Assembly: GCA_025716815.1 (NCBI GenBank) | Contig: JAIXMN010000017.1 | Location: forward strand, 248,001 to 312,000 | Reading direction: 5' to 3' | Length of the DNA: 64,000 bases | DNA from: Dichotomocladium elegans | Lineage: Eukaryota > Mucoromycota > Mucoromycetes > Mucorales > Lichtheimiaceae | Shown: positions 11,161 through 24,129 of the stretch, piece by piece | Layout of the letters: every line of letters starts with the position of its first letter | Numbering within the stretch: position 1 is the first letter of the stretch | Made by a program: the position numbers and the translations under genes | Notes under the pieces: model-generated | Databases searched by the model: none | Seen by the model: the letters and a program-made list of their open reading frames with translations, nothing else | Told to the model about the DNA's origin: nothing

Positions 11161-11369
11161 GGGAAGAGAGAACAAAAAGATGGGAAGAAAGCCGAGTGAA
11201 AGGGATGGGGAGTAGGCGAGCATATATAAAAAATGTAGGAGGTCCGGAGGGGAGGGAGTGATTGAGGAGTGGGGAGTCTGACGCGATCCTGCGCGTCCAA
11301 TCATTCGATGCATATTTTTTTTATTTTTATTGCGTCCCCGCACAAAAAAAGAAAAATAGTAAACACTTC
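11161..11369. promoter_or_regulatory. Bidirectional promoter region between NIPA and CYM1
   Basis: Only 209 bp separate the two divergent start codons. The interval contains a purine-rich block (gaggtccggaggggagggag, about 11237-11256), a tatataaaaaa element near 11222-11232 and T-rich and A-rich runs near 11312-11355. No classical factor site can be named with confidence. Confidence 0.55.
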
Positions 11370-14300
11370 ATGCTTTCCCACCTCTTGCGACCCTCTCGTC
11401 GTGTTGCTCTTCGGCAGCCTGTTCAGCTCAATTCCCGGACTCGCTTCTTTGCCACACACACACAAAGTATCCTTCGCCCACTCCCTACCGTAACTTTTTC
11501 GTTTGCGGAACTAGCCACTCAACGCATTCATTTGCACAGATTCTCTTGTTCCGGGTGATCGCCTCCATGGTTATCGGGTCCAGCAGGTGAGAGGACATGG
11601 GCTTTAGAACACATGCACGTCAACTTCTCTTCTGAACAAAGTCCGTCATGGGAGCTTAGATTCGGCACGTCCCCGAGCTTGAATTGACAGCGATCGCACT
11701 CGAGCACGAAGCAACGGGCGCGCAGCATTTGCATATTGATCGAGAGGACTCGAATAACGTTTTTGCTGTGGGATTCCATACACCCGTCACTGACAGCACA
11801 GGCGTTCCCCATATTCTGGTAGGTATTTGCTGCTACTGCATCCTTTGTTTTTGGAGACCTCGCATGATATTTATGATCGACAATATAAAAGGAACACACG
11901 ACTTTATGCGGCAGTGAACGATATCCGGTGCGGGATCCCTTTTTTAAGATGCTCAACCGCAGTTTGGCCACGTTTATGAATGCATTTACCGGTAAGCGTT
12001 TGGATCCACTGCAGGAACATCCTTGACTGAAAATTTCTGTAAAGCAAGCGATTACACGATCTACCCGTTCGCTACAACCAATCCTGTGGATTACGCTAAC
12101 CTGCGCAATGTATACATGGATGCAGTCTTCCATCCGCGCCTGGAAAAGCTGGACTTTCGGCAAGAGGGCTGGCGATTGGAACATGAAGTTCCTACGGGTA
12201 AGGAAAGAAAAGGAAGGCCGAGGGAGGAATCTAATAGAGGCGGACTGGGAAATATAGATACATCAACACCCATTACATTCAAGGGCGTCGTGTACAATGA
12301 GATGAAGGGTCAAACGGTAAACGCACACGAGACAAGGAACACTACTCTGCTCTCTGCAACTCGCTACGGATGTTAATCGACTTTATTTTGCAGTCTGATG
12401 CGAATTACTTGTACTACATCCGTGCGCATGAAAATATGTTTCCTGGTACCACCTATGAACACTCAAGCGGCGGCGAGCCTGCATGTATTCCGGATCTTAC
12501 ACATGAAGATCTGCTCAACTTCCACAAAACCCATTACAATCCGAGCAATGCCAGATTTTTCACTTATGGTTAGTAGGAGCTTCGCGTGACAGAGCGTGGT
12601 ATCTTTATTTTCCGCTGATACAATGCGCTTGTCTTCAGGCAACTTCCCGCTTGAAAGCCATCTTGCAGCGCTCCAGGAACGTTTGGCACACTTTGCGCGT
12701 ACGGAAGTTCCCACGGCTAACAAAAAGGTCATACCGTGGACAGAACCAAGAATCAAATATTCAACCTGCGCCTTGGACCCATGTAAGGGGATTTAAATGA
12801 GACGGAGGAGCTGGCAGAATGCAAAGCTGATTCTGAGACTTAGTGAGTCCTCCTGAAAAGCAAACCCGCGTGTCCTTATCCTTTTTGGCAAATCCTTCAG
12901 AGGTAAAAGAAGAACGGAAAAGGGGAAGGATGCCCACAAATTAACCACAAATGGTACTGCTTGAAGGATACATTTGAAACTTTTTCCATGCGTCTCCTCT
13001 CGTATCTCTTATTGGATGGTCATGCATCGCCCATGTATAAAGCACTGATCGATACCAATTTGGGTTCTGAATTCTCTGCCAACACTGGCTACGATAGCAG
13101 CACAAAGTAAGCGAAAAATAGACGGACGGACACAGTCGGCCAACCTTGAGCTTATAGCACAACCTGCCTTGCGATTGGTCTTCAGGGTGTGAAAGACTCT
13201 GACATTGATCTGGTAATCATACACCTATAAACGTGCCGGTGAGGATGCTAATATTCCCCTATTTCAGGTACAAGAGCGTATCCTGTCTGTTTTAGAAGAA
13301 GTCAAAAGGGACGGCTTCGACAAGAGACGCATTGAAGCCGCTATTCATCAAATGGAACTTGGACAAAAACATGTGGGTTAAAGTTAAAGAGGGAAAATGG
13401 CAGGACACATCCCTGACACCAAGAGATTTCCAGAAAACCGCGGATTTTGGTTTAACGCTGATGCACAGCATTACTTCAGGATGGTTCAATAACGCCAATC
13501 CGATCGATCTTTTGGAGATCAATAAGGTACCGTATAAGGCAGCTGAACGTTACACAAGCTCGTATTAAGCAACAGACACCTGTCCCTTTTATGCGCAGAA
13601 TATTGATCGGCTCAAGCGCGAACTTGAAACTGGCAACTTCTTCGAATCACGCATTGACAAATACCTTTTGAATAACCAGCATAAGCTAGTCTTTATCATG
13701 AATCCCGATCCTGAATACTCGACAAAACTGTCTCGTGCCGAAGAGGAGCGTCTCGCCAATCGCGTAAATGCACTAACAGACGCAGACCGGAAAAACATCG
13801 CGGAGGAAGGCAAGGTGCTGGCTGCCAACCAAGAGAAGGTGGAGGATCTGTCTTGTCTGCCGACACTCAAGCTCGATGACATCTCTCCGAAGATGAAACG
13901 TACAGAGTTGGACTATACCGGGATGTGCAACACTCCTGTGCAATGGAGAACAACGGCGACGAACGGCATTACCTACTTTAGAGCAATCAGTAGCTTGCCG
14001 TCGTTGCCCGATGATTTAAAGATGTACCTTCCTCTGTTCTGCGATGTAAGTAGTCCGGGTGATCCCGTGCAAAGAAATGAAATGGTTCTCACCTGACGCG
14101 GAGTTCGTTTTCAGTCGCTTCTGTCCTTGGGCACACGGACACAGAGTATGGCTGAAATCGATGATGAGATTCGACTCTACACTGGTGGTCTCCGTGCATC
14201 CACAACGGTATCCACCAGTCATTCTGGTAAAAGAGAGATTGAGGTCGGCCAGAAAATAAACATTTTTACTGATCATCAAAGCAGATATCGATCATGTGGA

Positions 14301-15563
14301 AGAGGGCATCGCACTTGTCGGCAACTGCCTGGATCGCAACATTGATCGGATGTATGATATACTGGCCAAGCTTATCCATGATACAAACTTTGACGACACA
14401 GAGAAATTGAAGACGCTTATCATCGGTGTAAGCATTATGATCATGAGCGGGTGTATCCTGGTTCTCACAAATGACTCTCGTATACGCAGAATGCTTCCGG
14501 ACTGGTGGACTCGGTAGTTGGCTCAGGACACATTTTCGCGCGCACCTTTGCTGGTTCGTCGCTGACGCCCGCTATGTTTAACTCTGAGTTGCTGAGCGGT
14601 CTGACTCAGGTCAATTTCATGAACCAGCTCGCATCGACAGAAGATCTGTCGAACGTGGTTGAAAAGCTTAAGACCATTGCTTCTATTGTCCTTAAGCAGT
14701 CTACGCTTCGCGTGGCAATCACCTGCGGTGAAGATGCGGTATCTAGCAACGAACACGCACTGGAACGCTTCATTTCAGGTCTTCCTCATGAAGTACATTC
14801 ACCTGAACCACACCCTGTAAGTTTTATTAGTGACTTCCTTTTTCTTTCTTCTAATAACAGATTCTAATACTATCCCGAGCATCTTCAAGGCCGTTTTTGT
14901 TCCGCGTTACAATAAGACGTTCTTCCCGCTTCCGTTTTCAGTTAACTTCTCCGGAAAGGCTTTGCGTGGAGTCCCTTATACGCATCCTGATGGTGCCAAG
15001 TTACAGGTTCTGTCATCATTAATGACCACACATTATCTCCATCGAGAAATACGTGAGAAGAACGGTGCTTACGGTGGTGGAGCACGTTATGCTGGCTTGA
15101 ACGGCTTGTTTTCATTCTATTCGTACCGCGACCCACGGACGCTAGAGACCCTCAAGACCTTTGAGGACGCCGTAGGATGGGTGACCAAACGCGATTTCAC
15201 TAATCAGGAGATGACAGAGGCCAAACTGTCCATCTTCCAAGGCATTGATGCGCCCGTTAGTGTTTCTGAAGAGGGCATGCTCCAGTTTGTGAACGGCGTA
15301 TCTGATGATATGCGGCAAAGGTAAATTGCTGCGGCTGATCTGCTTCTTTACCCAGCACCCTAACCACTTTATTATTAAGACGCCGAGAGCAGTTACTTGC
15401 TGTAACGCAAGCTGATGTCCGGGAAGCGGCCGAAAAGTATTTAATGAAGGAAACCGAGAGCTCGATCGCGCTTCTTGGCGAGTCGAATGATAAGGTGATC
15501 AACGACGGTTCATGGAATATCAAACAATTTGGCCAGGCTGCACAGGTGACAAACGCAGAATAG
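11370..15563 (+). CDS. CYM1: Mitochondrial presequence protease Cym1/PreP (M16C metallopeptidase)
   Basis: Nineteen exons rebuild to 1009 residues, the usual PreP length: 11370-11466, 11540-11586, 11660-11818, 11892-11991, 12045-12197, 12258-12316, 12394-12568, 12639-12782, 12844-12902, 12967-13106, 13158-13212, 13268-13372, 13434-13526, 13599-14045, 14115-14226, 14285-14427, 14490-14816, 14890-15320, 15380-15563. The N-terminus is an Arg/Ser-rich mitochondrial presequence. The inverted zinc motif HxxEH reads HILEH and is split by the third intron after [18 protein letters not shown] and the C-terminal [16 protein letters not shown] are also diagnostic. The enzyme degrades cleaved targeting peptides in the matrix. 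All 19 phases close, so the gene looks intact; the junctions at 12844 and 14890 are the least certain. Confidence 0.95.
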
Positions 15564-15920
15564 GATAGTGTATGATTGAGTCCCCCCCCCACCCCACACT
15601 CGTAGATTTTATATAAAGTTTTAGCCCGGTCACCTTTCGATATTGGGTACTTGCAGATCTTATTCAGCAGCCATTATACCTTTACAGCGATGCCATTTAG
15701 GACTCTATTATCATTAGTCAACGGCCATCGCATACAAGAGTATATACCTAATCCATTTGGCGCCTAATCCTTTTGACCCTCTAAGAGAAGCAAGGTCACG
15801 AACAAGAAGATGCTTGATAGAAAAGGGTAAAGCTCCAAAAAATATAGCTATGGTGGAGATCATGTGACAAAATTATGCCTTTTGCGTCCTATAAATGTGG
15901 TAGGTGATTATAAACAAGTA

Positions 15921-15993
15921 GCCTTGCTAGCTCAATCGGTAGAGCGTGAGACTCTTAATCTCAAGGTTGTGGGTTCGACCCCCACGTAGGGCT
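15921..15993 (+). tRNA. tRNA-Lys (anticodon CTT)
   Basis: A 73-base cloverleaf without intron. The acceptor stem GCCTTGC pairs with GTAGGGC allowing G-T pairs. The D arm is ctagctcaatcggtagagc (box A like). The anticodon stem GAGA/TCTC frames a loop with CTT between CT and AA. The T arm is gtgggttcgacccccac (box B). CCA is not encoded. A run of six T lies about 60 bases downstream (16051-16056); no closer T4 terminator is evident. Confidence 0.93.
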
Positions 15994-18520
15994 TTCGCTT
16001 AACACAGGTTCTTGGTTACAAAATCACGAACAGCGCACTCATGGGGTGTTCACTTTTTTGGAACGTGCTGTGGTTTTGTGTAACACAGATTGCTCGACCA
16101 ATCAACTGTCCTCTTTATTTTCATAATCCTCTCAACGTACGCACAGCTCACGTCTATTTTTCCTTTTTTTCCTCTCTTCTCCATGACTATTATTAGATAG
16201 CAAAACAGTATAAGGATCCAAGCAGCTCCATAATAAACGTCACCTATCCGTTACACTTCTTCTTCTATTGATACCTTTGAATCGTTGTAACCGCCTAAAT
16301 AGATGCACGACACAAGCAAATCCAGTAACCCAATCAAAAGGGTCCATTGGCATGACCAAAAAATGGGACTCTTCGAGAGAGAGCTCGCGCGACACCCTGG
16401 CTCCGCATTTATTAATTCCCCAAATCATTGCGACAATCTTCAATATGTCTCATCAGTTCATTCTTTAGATGTATATAAATATCGTCTCTACTCTACTTGT
16501 CCCTACGCTAGCCAATGTTTATCCGTTATATTGTTGTCGTGGGTCACGTGGCCCGGTGCTGTGCTCCAGGTTGCTCTTTGCAAGTATCTTCCATGTCGAT
16601 ATTGGACCATTTAATTGAACGATCTATGATCATAGTCCATAACAATAAAGAGTGTCATATTACAACTGCAACGTCGGAAAGGGAATATTGTTAGCTGCTG
16701 GTCTATTCAACAATACTATTTCTTTTTCCTGCGTAACGGCTCCATTTTGTTGTTCGATGATTAAACAGTATAAATCTATCTCTGAATAGCTCCTCTGCTC
16801 ATTGCAACGTATAGTACTCATGAATCGACCCCATTGGCTACGACCCTCAGCACCTCCTCTAATGGATTGCATTGTACCTTCACGACGACGATGACTGTTT
16901 TCGACTCGGTCTGTTCCGCTATGGTAGACTGCTCATAAATTCTAGACGTGAGGAACCCATCCAGCTTCCTCTGTAAGGCTGGTTACTGGCAATGCCATCG
17001 ATTTATACTAGTATCTCAGGAACTCCTACTGCATATCTCTTAATATCGTCGAGTCTCCGCCAAGCGGGATGCTTCATGTTTGCAGCCCTGGCACGGAAAC
17101 CATGGCTTCAAAGCCTAAAACCCACTTACTCTGGGAGCAGGGCCTCTTACCCCAATGTTTAATAGCGGACCAAGAGATCAATCATTGCACTCACTGCCTG
17201 GTTTGCTTTGACCATCTGCTGCTAATCTTTGATCAAAAGAAAAAGGGCGACTATGACCAACACTCGTTCGGAATGGATGTAACAGCTAATCTCCAGTCTT
17301 ATTTCTTTTTTTTTCGTCTCGACCCGGTATCCTACTTTCCCGTGGGGCTGGCACACTCAAGGCTTCCCTACAGATGCTAGACGACAGGGGCGGGGTTTCC
17401 TCTCAGTGATCCCAAAACAACCTGCAAGTCTCTATTTTACATAACCTACCTCTGATGTTTTCCAATGCTCGAGTTAAGTATTCCCATCGGCGCCATCACC
17501 CGAAAGCCGAATGGCCCAAGGAACCAAAAAAGGGACCTTGCTGAAGCTAAGCTAAACTTCTGATGACTGCATTGCACGGCCCCTGACTCTTGCCGTTCTT
17601 GATTCTCCGTTTGCTCTTCAGAGTCTAGCAATTTTTTACCTGTGTTCATTTGGTTTTACGCGATATATCATGAAAACAATACGTCCTCTCCGGGAGTAAT
17701 TTGGCGCTTTTTTTTTTTTTGACAAGTACCTATCTCCCCGCTTCCCCTCTTCAAATGGTGAGTATGCAACTTGATATGCCTTTGAGTTCCTTGCCATCTT
17801 CCTGCTGCACAGGGCGAGAAGGCCCTTTCTGCGTATATGTGTGCACTCGCTGCTATCCTTCTCGGGTAGGCCCAGGCAAATGATCATCCTCTCCCGCCAA
17901 AAAAAAAAAAAGTGCTCAGCGTGTCTTTTGCAACATCAGATGCCAATCCCTTCGCAGTACGTTACATGTCCCCGATCCACCCACCTGGTATGGCATCGGC
18001 TAGACGTACAATCCACGCCCCCACCCCCAAGAAAAAAAGAAATTGGACTGTTCTGAGGTAAGGGATCGGCGGAGACCTGCTTATTGCTTCGGCAATTCTG
18101 ATCTAATGTTATATTCCTGCGCTGTATCGCATTCTATGTACAATGAACATGCGTAAACCTGAAATGGAGCTTCTAACCCAACCTTCTGTTCTCGCGAACA
18201 AGAGTCGTAATAAATGACATTTAGCAGCTGTTCCCCCTCGCTATTGTCCATATACACATCGACATCCAAAAGGTCATAACGGTAATTTGAGTCGCTGTGA
18301 TTTTTGATCCTTGGAATGACTCTATTAAGAAGAAAATTCTAAAAAGGGTAAGTATTGCGATATTACAGTATCTTTCTTGTTCAATGGGAAAAAAAAAAGA
18401 AGAATATGGTTCGTATGTATAGATTATGGTGTGTGGGAGGAATGTATGTACTATGTGTATGAGAAAAACAATTAATAGGTACCCGAAAGATATGAGAGAA
18501 AGGCAGTGACTGGGTGGCGT
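15994..18520. other. Long stretch without a recognised gene
   Basis: About 2.5 kb of low coding potential lies between the tRNA and the glycosyltransferase. Open frames on both strands are short (for example 16303-16614 and 17069-17380 plus) and show no domain. The most protein-like piece is a minus-strand frame at about 18081-18335, open for some 84 codons with balanced composition and preceded by the acceptor-like tacttaccctttttag. It lies downstream of the neighbouring minus-strand stop at 18521, so it is not part of that gene as read here. Possibly relic sequence. Confidence 0.35.
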
Positions 18521-19825
18521 CTAGTCTATAATGGCGGATGGTATTGATGGTGAGATTAAAAAGAGAACGTCGCTGTCTTCATCGCCCAAGCAAAAATCCT
18601 CTTCGACGCCACTATCTTCGTGGCATAGATTTTCAGGGACAGCAACATCGGCTGAAGTAGCAGTGGTCATGCTATTGCTGGCACTGTCTGCGATGGCGTC
18701 ACGATAGATTTGTGTCATGCACTCCATAGCCTCCCACCAGGTATATTGCTTTGCAGATCTCACTGCCGCCCGACCCATTTCAATTCTGAGCTGGGTCTTG
18801 TTGACGAGCGTCTCCATCTGTTTCCGGTACCCAGCAGTCAGCTCCTCCTTCGACAAGTCAGTTGCGTCGAGCAAGAGACCCGTGCGGCCATGATCAACAA
18901 GGTCACAGACTCCCTCTGCCCAAAGACCGCATACTGGCAATCCGGATGCCATCGCCTCAAGCACGACCTGGCCAAATGTTTCGGTCGTGGATGGGAACAC
19001 AAACACATCTGCGGAGGCATAAACAGTGGCCAACTCGGTGCCCTGCAGATAACCGGTGAAAGTAACGCACAGACTTGATTGTATGCATCCTGACCGAATC
19101 TCATCCATGGCCGGCCCATGTCCGACAATCACCAGATGACACCGATCGTGATCCATCTTCCTGTAAGCCTCAATTACCAGTCCCAAGTTCTTTTCATACG
19201 ACACTCTGCCGACGTAGAGGAGGATTGTTTTGCCGACATGGTCGGGCCACAAGGTGTCGGGGGTGCGTCGGGCGGGAGAGAAGAGGCGCATGTCGACACC
19301 GCGCGGCCAGATCCGGATGTTCGATGAAAAGCCTTGCTCTGCAAGAATACGTTTCGTTGATTTCGACGGACACGCGACATATTTACAGAACGAATGGCAG
19401 AACTTGTTCCATCGCCACATGGACGGCACAAATGCACCAAAACCAAAATGCCCGCAGTACGTCGCGAGATTCGTATGGTACGATGAGACGAGCGGTGTCT
19501 TGGGCAGGTAGTAACGACATATGGCCAGTCCGACCGCACCTAACCAGACAGGATCCACCAAATGGATCACATGCGGGTCAAACTCGAGTAGCCGGCGGGT
19601 AAATGCCGGCCGCCAGAGGTTCAACTTAAGTTCGGGGTATGGCGGAAAGGGAATGCCTGCAGTGCCCATCAGCTCAGCGCTGGCGAATTCCTTCATTCCA
19701 CTCTCGGGACCAAGCAACAACACCTCATGACCCGTCTGTTCCAGGTGTTCCAACAGGCGGGACAGCGTGCGAGTCACGCCATCAACCTTGGGCAGAAAGT
19801 TCTCCGTGATTATAGCAATCCTCAT
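18521..19825 (-). CDS. GT4-family glycosyltransferase
   Basis: This single-exon gene of 434 codons starts at MRIAIITENF. An in-frame upstream ATG at 19942 would add 39 mostly hydrophobic residues that could act as a signal anchor; I chose the internal start because MRIAIITENFLP is the conserved beginning of the fold. The N-terminal Rossmann half has GVTRTLSRL, LGPESG and DPHVIHLVDPVWLG; the C-terminal half has LLYVGRVSYEKNL, VIVGHGP and the nucleotide-sugar motif STTETFGQVVLEAMASGLPV. The layout is that of GDP-mannose-dependent mannosyltransferases and SQD2-type enzymes. Donor and acceptor cannot be read from sequence. The absence of introns is unusual next to its neighbours. A Ser/Asp-rich acidic tail of about 50 residues follows the fold. 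Confidence 0.85.
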   Translation of the reverse strand: MRIAIITENFLPKVDGVTRTLSRLLEHLEQTGHEVLLLGPESGMKEFASAELMGTAGIPFPPYPELKLNLWRPAFTRRLLEFDPHVIHLVDPVWLGAVGLAICRYYLPKTPLVSSYHTNLATYCGHFGFGAFVPSMWRWNKFCHSFCKYVACPSKSTKRILAEQGFSSNIRIWPRGVDMRLFSPARRTPDTLWPDHVGKTILLYVGRVSYEKNLGLVIEAYRKMDHDRCHLVIVGHGPAMDEIRSGCIQSSLCVTFTGYLQGTELATVYASADVFVFPSTTETFGQVVLEAMASGLPVCGLWAEGVCDLVDHGRTGLLLDATDLSKEELTAGYRKQMETLVNKTQLRIEMGRAAVRSAKQYTWWEAMECMTQIYRDAIADSASNSMTTATSADVAVPENLCHEDSGVEEDFCLGDEDSDVLFLISPSIPSAIID

Positions 19826-20248
19826 GACGGAAAGTAGGTGAGGAGCAAGGAAAAGAAGAGCGAATAGGAAGAGCGTGAGTGATAAGGAAAAATCTGTAAC
19901 AGAAAAAAGGAAATGGGATACAAGAGGAGCACATACGCGCACATACCCATTATAAATATATATGATATCTTTTGAAGTAGCCTATTCGGTCCCATTGTCC
20001 CAAAAAATCGGGCATGTGACACTGGATCTTCCATATCCACCAATCAACTCGTAAACCTTTCGAATGTGTAACTCGAGTCAAAGCAGGTTTTATTATTATT
20101 GGATATAAAGCAAGAACGTGGACGGTTGGATGCGATATTTCATGTACGAAGGAATCATGATGATGGTGTGAGTTTGTGTGTGTGTGAGGGTGACAACAGA
20201 AAGGGAGCGAGAACAGGGCATTGACAACGCATCAGGGTGACATCGGCC

Positions 20249-21534
20249 TTAGAGATAAGAAGCGCGACGGCTTGCATCCTCCATTTCGCTCGGCGAAATG
20301 CTATGCTTCGTATCGTCATTAGGGATTTCATATACACCACCGAGGATCAGGTAGGGTCGATATGCAAATTGCGAGAGATCATCCATGGCGGTGACACCAG
20401 AGAGCACAAGAACAGGATCGATTTCTGAGCTGATACCAGCAGCAACACTGCAAGAGGCAATCAAGGAAGGGTGGTCAGACATTTATCATAGTATAGATGA
20501 CACCCCTCCCCCGGACAACAGGGGAAAGAAACACTTACTCAGTGTCCATACGGTCGCCAATGATGCATGTCTCTGTACGGCTAAGGCCTAGGACGCGCTG
20601 GGCATAACGCATAATCAAAGCAGATGGCTTGCCACAGAAGAAGGCCTTGGTCTTGGTGATGACTTCAACGCATGCCGCAAATGCACCACACGAGGGGATC
20701 TTGTTGCCTCTGGAATCCAAGTTCTCAACATCCAGGTTGGTAGCAATCAGTTTGGCGCCCTTTTGCACCAGCTGCACGGCCTTGGTCAGATTCTCGTAGT
20801 TGCTAAACAGAAAAGATGACTGTTAAATTTTTGATACACACAATGCAGATGGCTTATCCACTTACTATGTCGAACCCTCGCCCAAGACGACATAGTCAGG
20901 GTTATGATCATTCATGAAGAAACCTTTATCATAAAGGGCATACGCCAGACCGGGCTCGCCAATGGTAAAGCAAGTGCCGCCCTCGGGCATCTGCGAGTGG
21001 AGAAACTCAGCCGTGGCTTGCCCGGCGGTGAAGAAGTGGTCCTCGGTGACGTCAATGCCCAGTCGATGAAGCTTTTGCTGCAATTCTCTTGGCGTGGGCG
21101 CTGAATTGTTGGTCAGGAAGAGGAATCGCTTGTTATTACGGTGCAAAAAGTCCACAAGCTCCTTGGCTCCCGGCAACAGCTTGGTACCCTAAAATAATAA
21201 GCGACGGCATTAGACTTTTGGTTATTTTTTTTTTCCCTTGCGGTAGTTCGATACTTGCATGATAGATGACGCCATCCATGTCAATGATATAACCCTTCTT
21301 TTGGCGAATTGCCTCCAGACGCTTGTTGTGATAAGCAGGGTCGCGCAGCAATGCCCAATCCTTGGCAACAGCGGGAGATACTTGCTGATTGCTGCCGCCG
21401 GGCGTATTGGCACCACTACCGATAATGTTGATCGACTGAGCAAACTGCATGGCAAGATCACGGGTATCATCGGCTTGAGGAGGGTTCACAGCCTCGTTGG
21501 CTGAAGAAGCAGCAGACTTGGGAGATAGAGACAT
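20249..21534 (-). CDS. HAD-superfamily phosphatase, p-nitrophenylphosphatase/phosphoglycolate phosphatase type
   Basis: Four exons (21534-21259, 21188-20866, 20802-20539, 20447-20249) give 353 residues. The HAD motifs are present: nucleophile DMDGVIYH, motif II LFLTNNS, motif III lysine in FFCGKPSALI, and the acidic motif IIDRMDTD region (GDRMDTDVAAG), which defines the NagD-like class IIA with its cap domain. Homologues dephosphorylate 2-phosphoglycolate and other small phosphate esters formed by metabolic side reactions. About 90 low-complexity residues precede the catalytic core. The first intron (21189-21258) only closes in frame if it uses a GC donor (gcaagt); it falls directly after the conserved histidine of DMDGVIYH and restores GTKLLPGAKE. 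The other introns are GT-AG. Confidence 0.9.
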
Positions 21535-23936
21535 GTTAATGCAAAGTATTTTTTCTCTGCCTCCCAAAACACAACGGTGCATGTTTTATATATACGTTTC
21601 CCGATCTCCCAACTATCTATCGCTAAGATCTATATTGCCCCATGGTTTCTTTCCGACCTCCGGACCCTGGAAACCCAGAAACCAGCTTTTTTATCTGGTG
21701 CGGTAAAAAAAGTCGTTCCCCATATGACGTAAAAATATCAAACGTCCGCTCTTAACCCCACCCCCCAAAGGGAAAACAGAAAATACCAACGGGCTTCAAG
21801 TTGCGTAATGGGGGAGGCAGCCAAGCAGGGTGACCCATGACTTTTTTTTTGTTTTGTTTTGGATGTATAGCCTGATTATGCAAGGCTTCAGATTAATATG
21901 ACAGGCAGAACAAGGTTAAATTAAAGTCCACAAACATGATGAATCTGTTGTCTCTCATGCTATTGGGACCATGTCGACAGCGCAGGGCGGGGCTTGCATG
22001 TAACGGAATGGAGGGCTTCATTCTGTAGTATGCAGAATCAGGAACTGCTGCACCCGATCCATATCAATCTTGGTTCCTCGACGACAACATCTCTTACCCC
22101 GACAAAAAAGGGAAAAACCCGCAGTGTATGCTAGTACCCGCACATCCCCTTTTTGGGAAACAAGAAGCTGTCTGTCAACAATATTTTCTGCAAGAAAAAA
22201 AAAAAATTTAAGCTCAAGTTGCAATTCACCAAATTTATGCTGGTGCGTATTTTTCAGAGAAATAACAGCACTGAGCTATTACTAGTCTAACCATCGCACT
22301 GCTCCACGTCGTACCACACCATGCCTTTGTCAATCTCCCCCCTTCCTTTCTTCCCCGTCCTTAAATTCACTCCTTATGGATATATACCGACAGCTTCTGT
22401 GTGAGACATGGTAATTAGGATTAGATCCCGACCGATAAGCCGTCATTGATAGCTTTTTTTTTTATCATTTCTTTGTGTGCGAAGCAAGTAGCAGAATGCA
22501 GAACGTAACGCGAAGAGGTTATTTTCTTTTTCCTTCTCTTGGTCGCTCTTCTTCCGAAGAGGAAAAGAAACCATTCATTTGGGGCATGTGAAGACCTTCG
22601 AACTAAGTTTTTGCGTGTATCATTTCTTCGCCGATTCACGAAAAAAAAAAGGGCCGAGAGAACGTGCGACAGGGAACACAAGATCCCCCATTTGAACAAG
22701 GTGAACGGCGCTTTGATATGTGCCTGATATCATTATTACAGTAATCCCATATCTGACCTCACAGATAATATCAAACTATTCATGATTTAGACTCACCCGC
22801 TTGGAACTAAATGCCAGTGCCTCCGTACAGAATAAACCTTGATTGAAGTCGGAAGCAGTCTACTTTATGATTCAACAGTGTGTCGGGCGACCTTGCTTCT
22901 GCGCATAAACGGATGGATTGAATGGTGCGGTGGGTTGAGATCCCCGAGCGGAGCAGAATAGATCGCGGGCCATCCCTCAGATCCCGCGCCAAAACGTTTG
23001 GATGATAGAAAAGCTCGGCTCCATGGATGATTGATTTATTTGTTGGATCGCTGCTTACTTCAATATTGCCTAGGCGATACCGTTACTAACCAATAATAGG
23101 GCTGTATCTGTGGCATTATGAATTCTTACCCTTGTTATCTGCATTTGTATATTTGGTCAGTTTCCCTGCAATGCCACACTACAGGGTAATTTCAATTCAT
23201 GATCTCAAGGTGATTGAGCCGACCATTACCATTATCATGGACCCGCAGTGGCAGAAAGAGTTGCGGACGCGAATACGTAAATCTGTATGGGGAGAATTTG
23301 CCCCGAAGCGGGTTGGGATTGGGGTTGAAGCACCTGTGGGCCCTCTTTTCTTTTGTTTCCTTGAGAAAGAAAAACTAACGCTTAAAACTAGAGGCGGCAA
23401 TCTAATCGTCGACGGCCACGGGATTGCTGGAGAGCTTTTCTCTGATGACGGCGGTTATCAAAAAAGTTTCCTATCGTTTTTTAATATCAGTAAACTCTTT
23501 CCCAATGGCCATGAGTACCCATGACAAAGGAAAAAAGGGAAATTCTCCAAGTCGTATCATCGCTATTTCCCATCGTCCGCTTTCAGACAGCATATATATA
23601 TATATATATGTATGCTCCCAGACATTTCAGGTGTAAAGGATTTATTTCGGCGACACATGGGTCTCATGAGGAGGGGACGCGGGAAGAAAAATAAAAGGCT
23701 GTTTTGGTTATCAACTGTCAACTTGCAACTGCAGGAAAATGACAGGTTCTACACTTGAACGTGATGATAACAACGACAGCACGCATACGTTATACATAAA
23801 AGTTAATGGTTTCTCTCTCTCTCTCTCTTTTTTGTGGAAAACGAGGAGGAAGGGAGAGGTTGGAAATAAAGGGTAGGGAGTTGATGATCTTATACTCAAA
23901 GAATCAAATCCCCACTAGTTTTCATTATTATCTATA
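21535..23936. other. Long spacer without a recognised gene
   Basis: About 2.4 kb with A/T homopolymers, a (ta)n microsatellite at about 23589-23611 and a (tc)n run near 23815-23830. One plus-strand frame at 23132-23524 is open for 130 codons; its middle part, from the ATG at about 23237, has balanced composition but no domain I recognise, no splice support and no neighbour suggesting a function. The rest shows nothing beyond short overlapping frames. Confidence 0.35.
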
Positions 23937-24097
23937 CTAATTTATTACAGAGAAAGGGACGTGCAATGGAGGGGTATAGCAAGTCTCTGCGCCATTGATG
24001 GATCTTTCTGTTTTCGGCGAGGAAAGGGAATATTTTGTGCTGTGTTCCGGTAATGTCAAAATTGGGAACAGCGAGTCACTCGTTCTAATGCTGCGGT

Positions 24098-24129
<32 letters not shown>

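Noticed and set aside
19075..19602. 175-codon plus-strand open frame
   Set aside because: It lies fully antisense to the conserved GT4 catalytic region; its composition is the complement of real coding sequence and no domain is visible.
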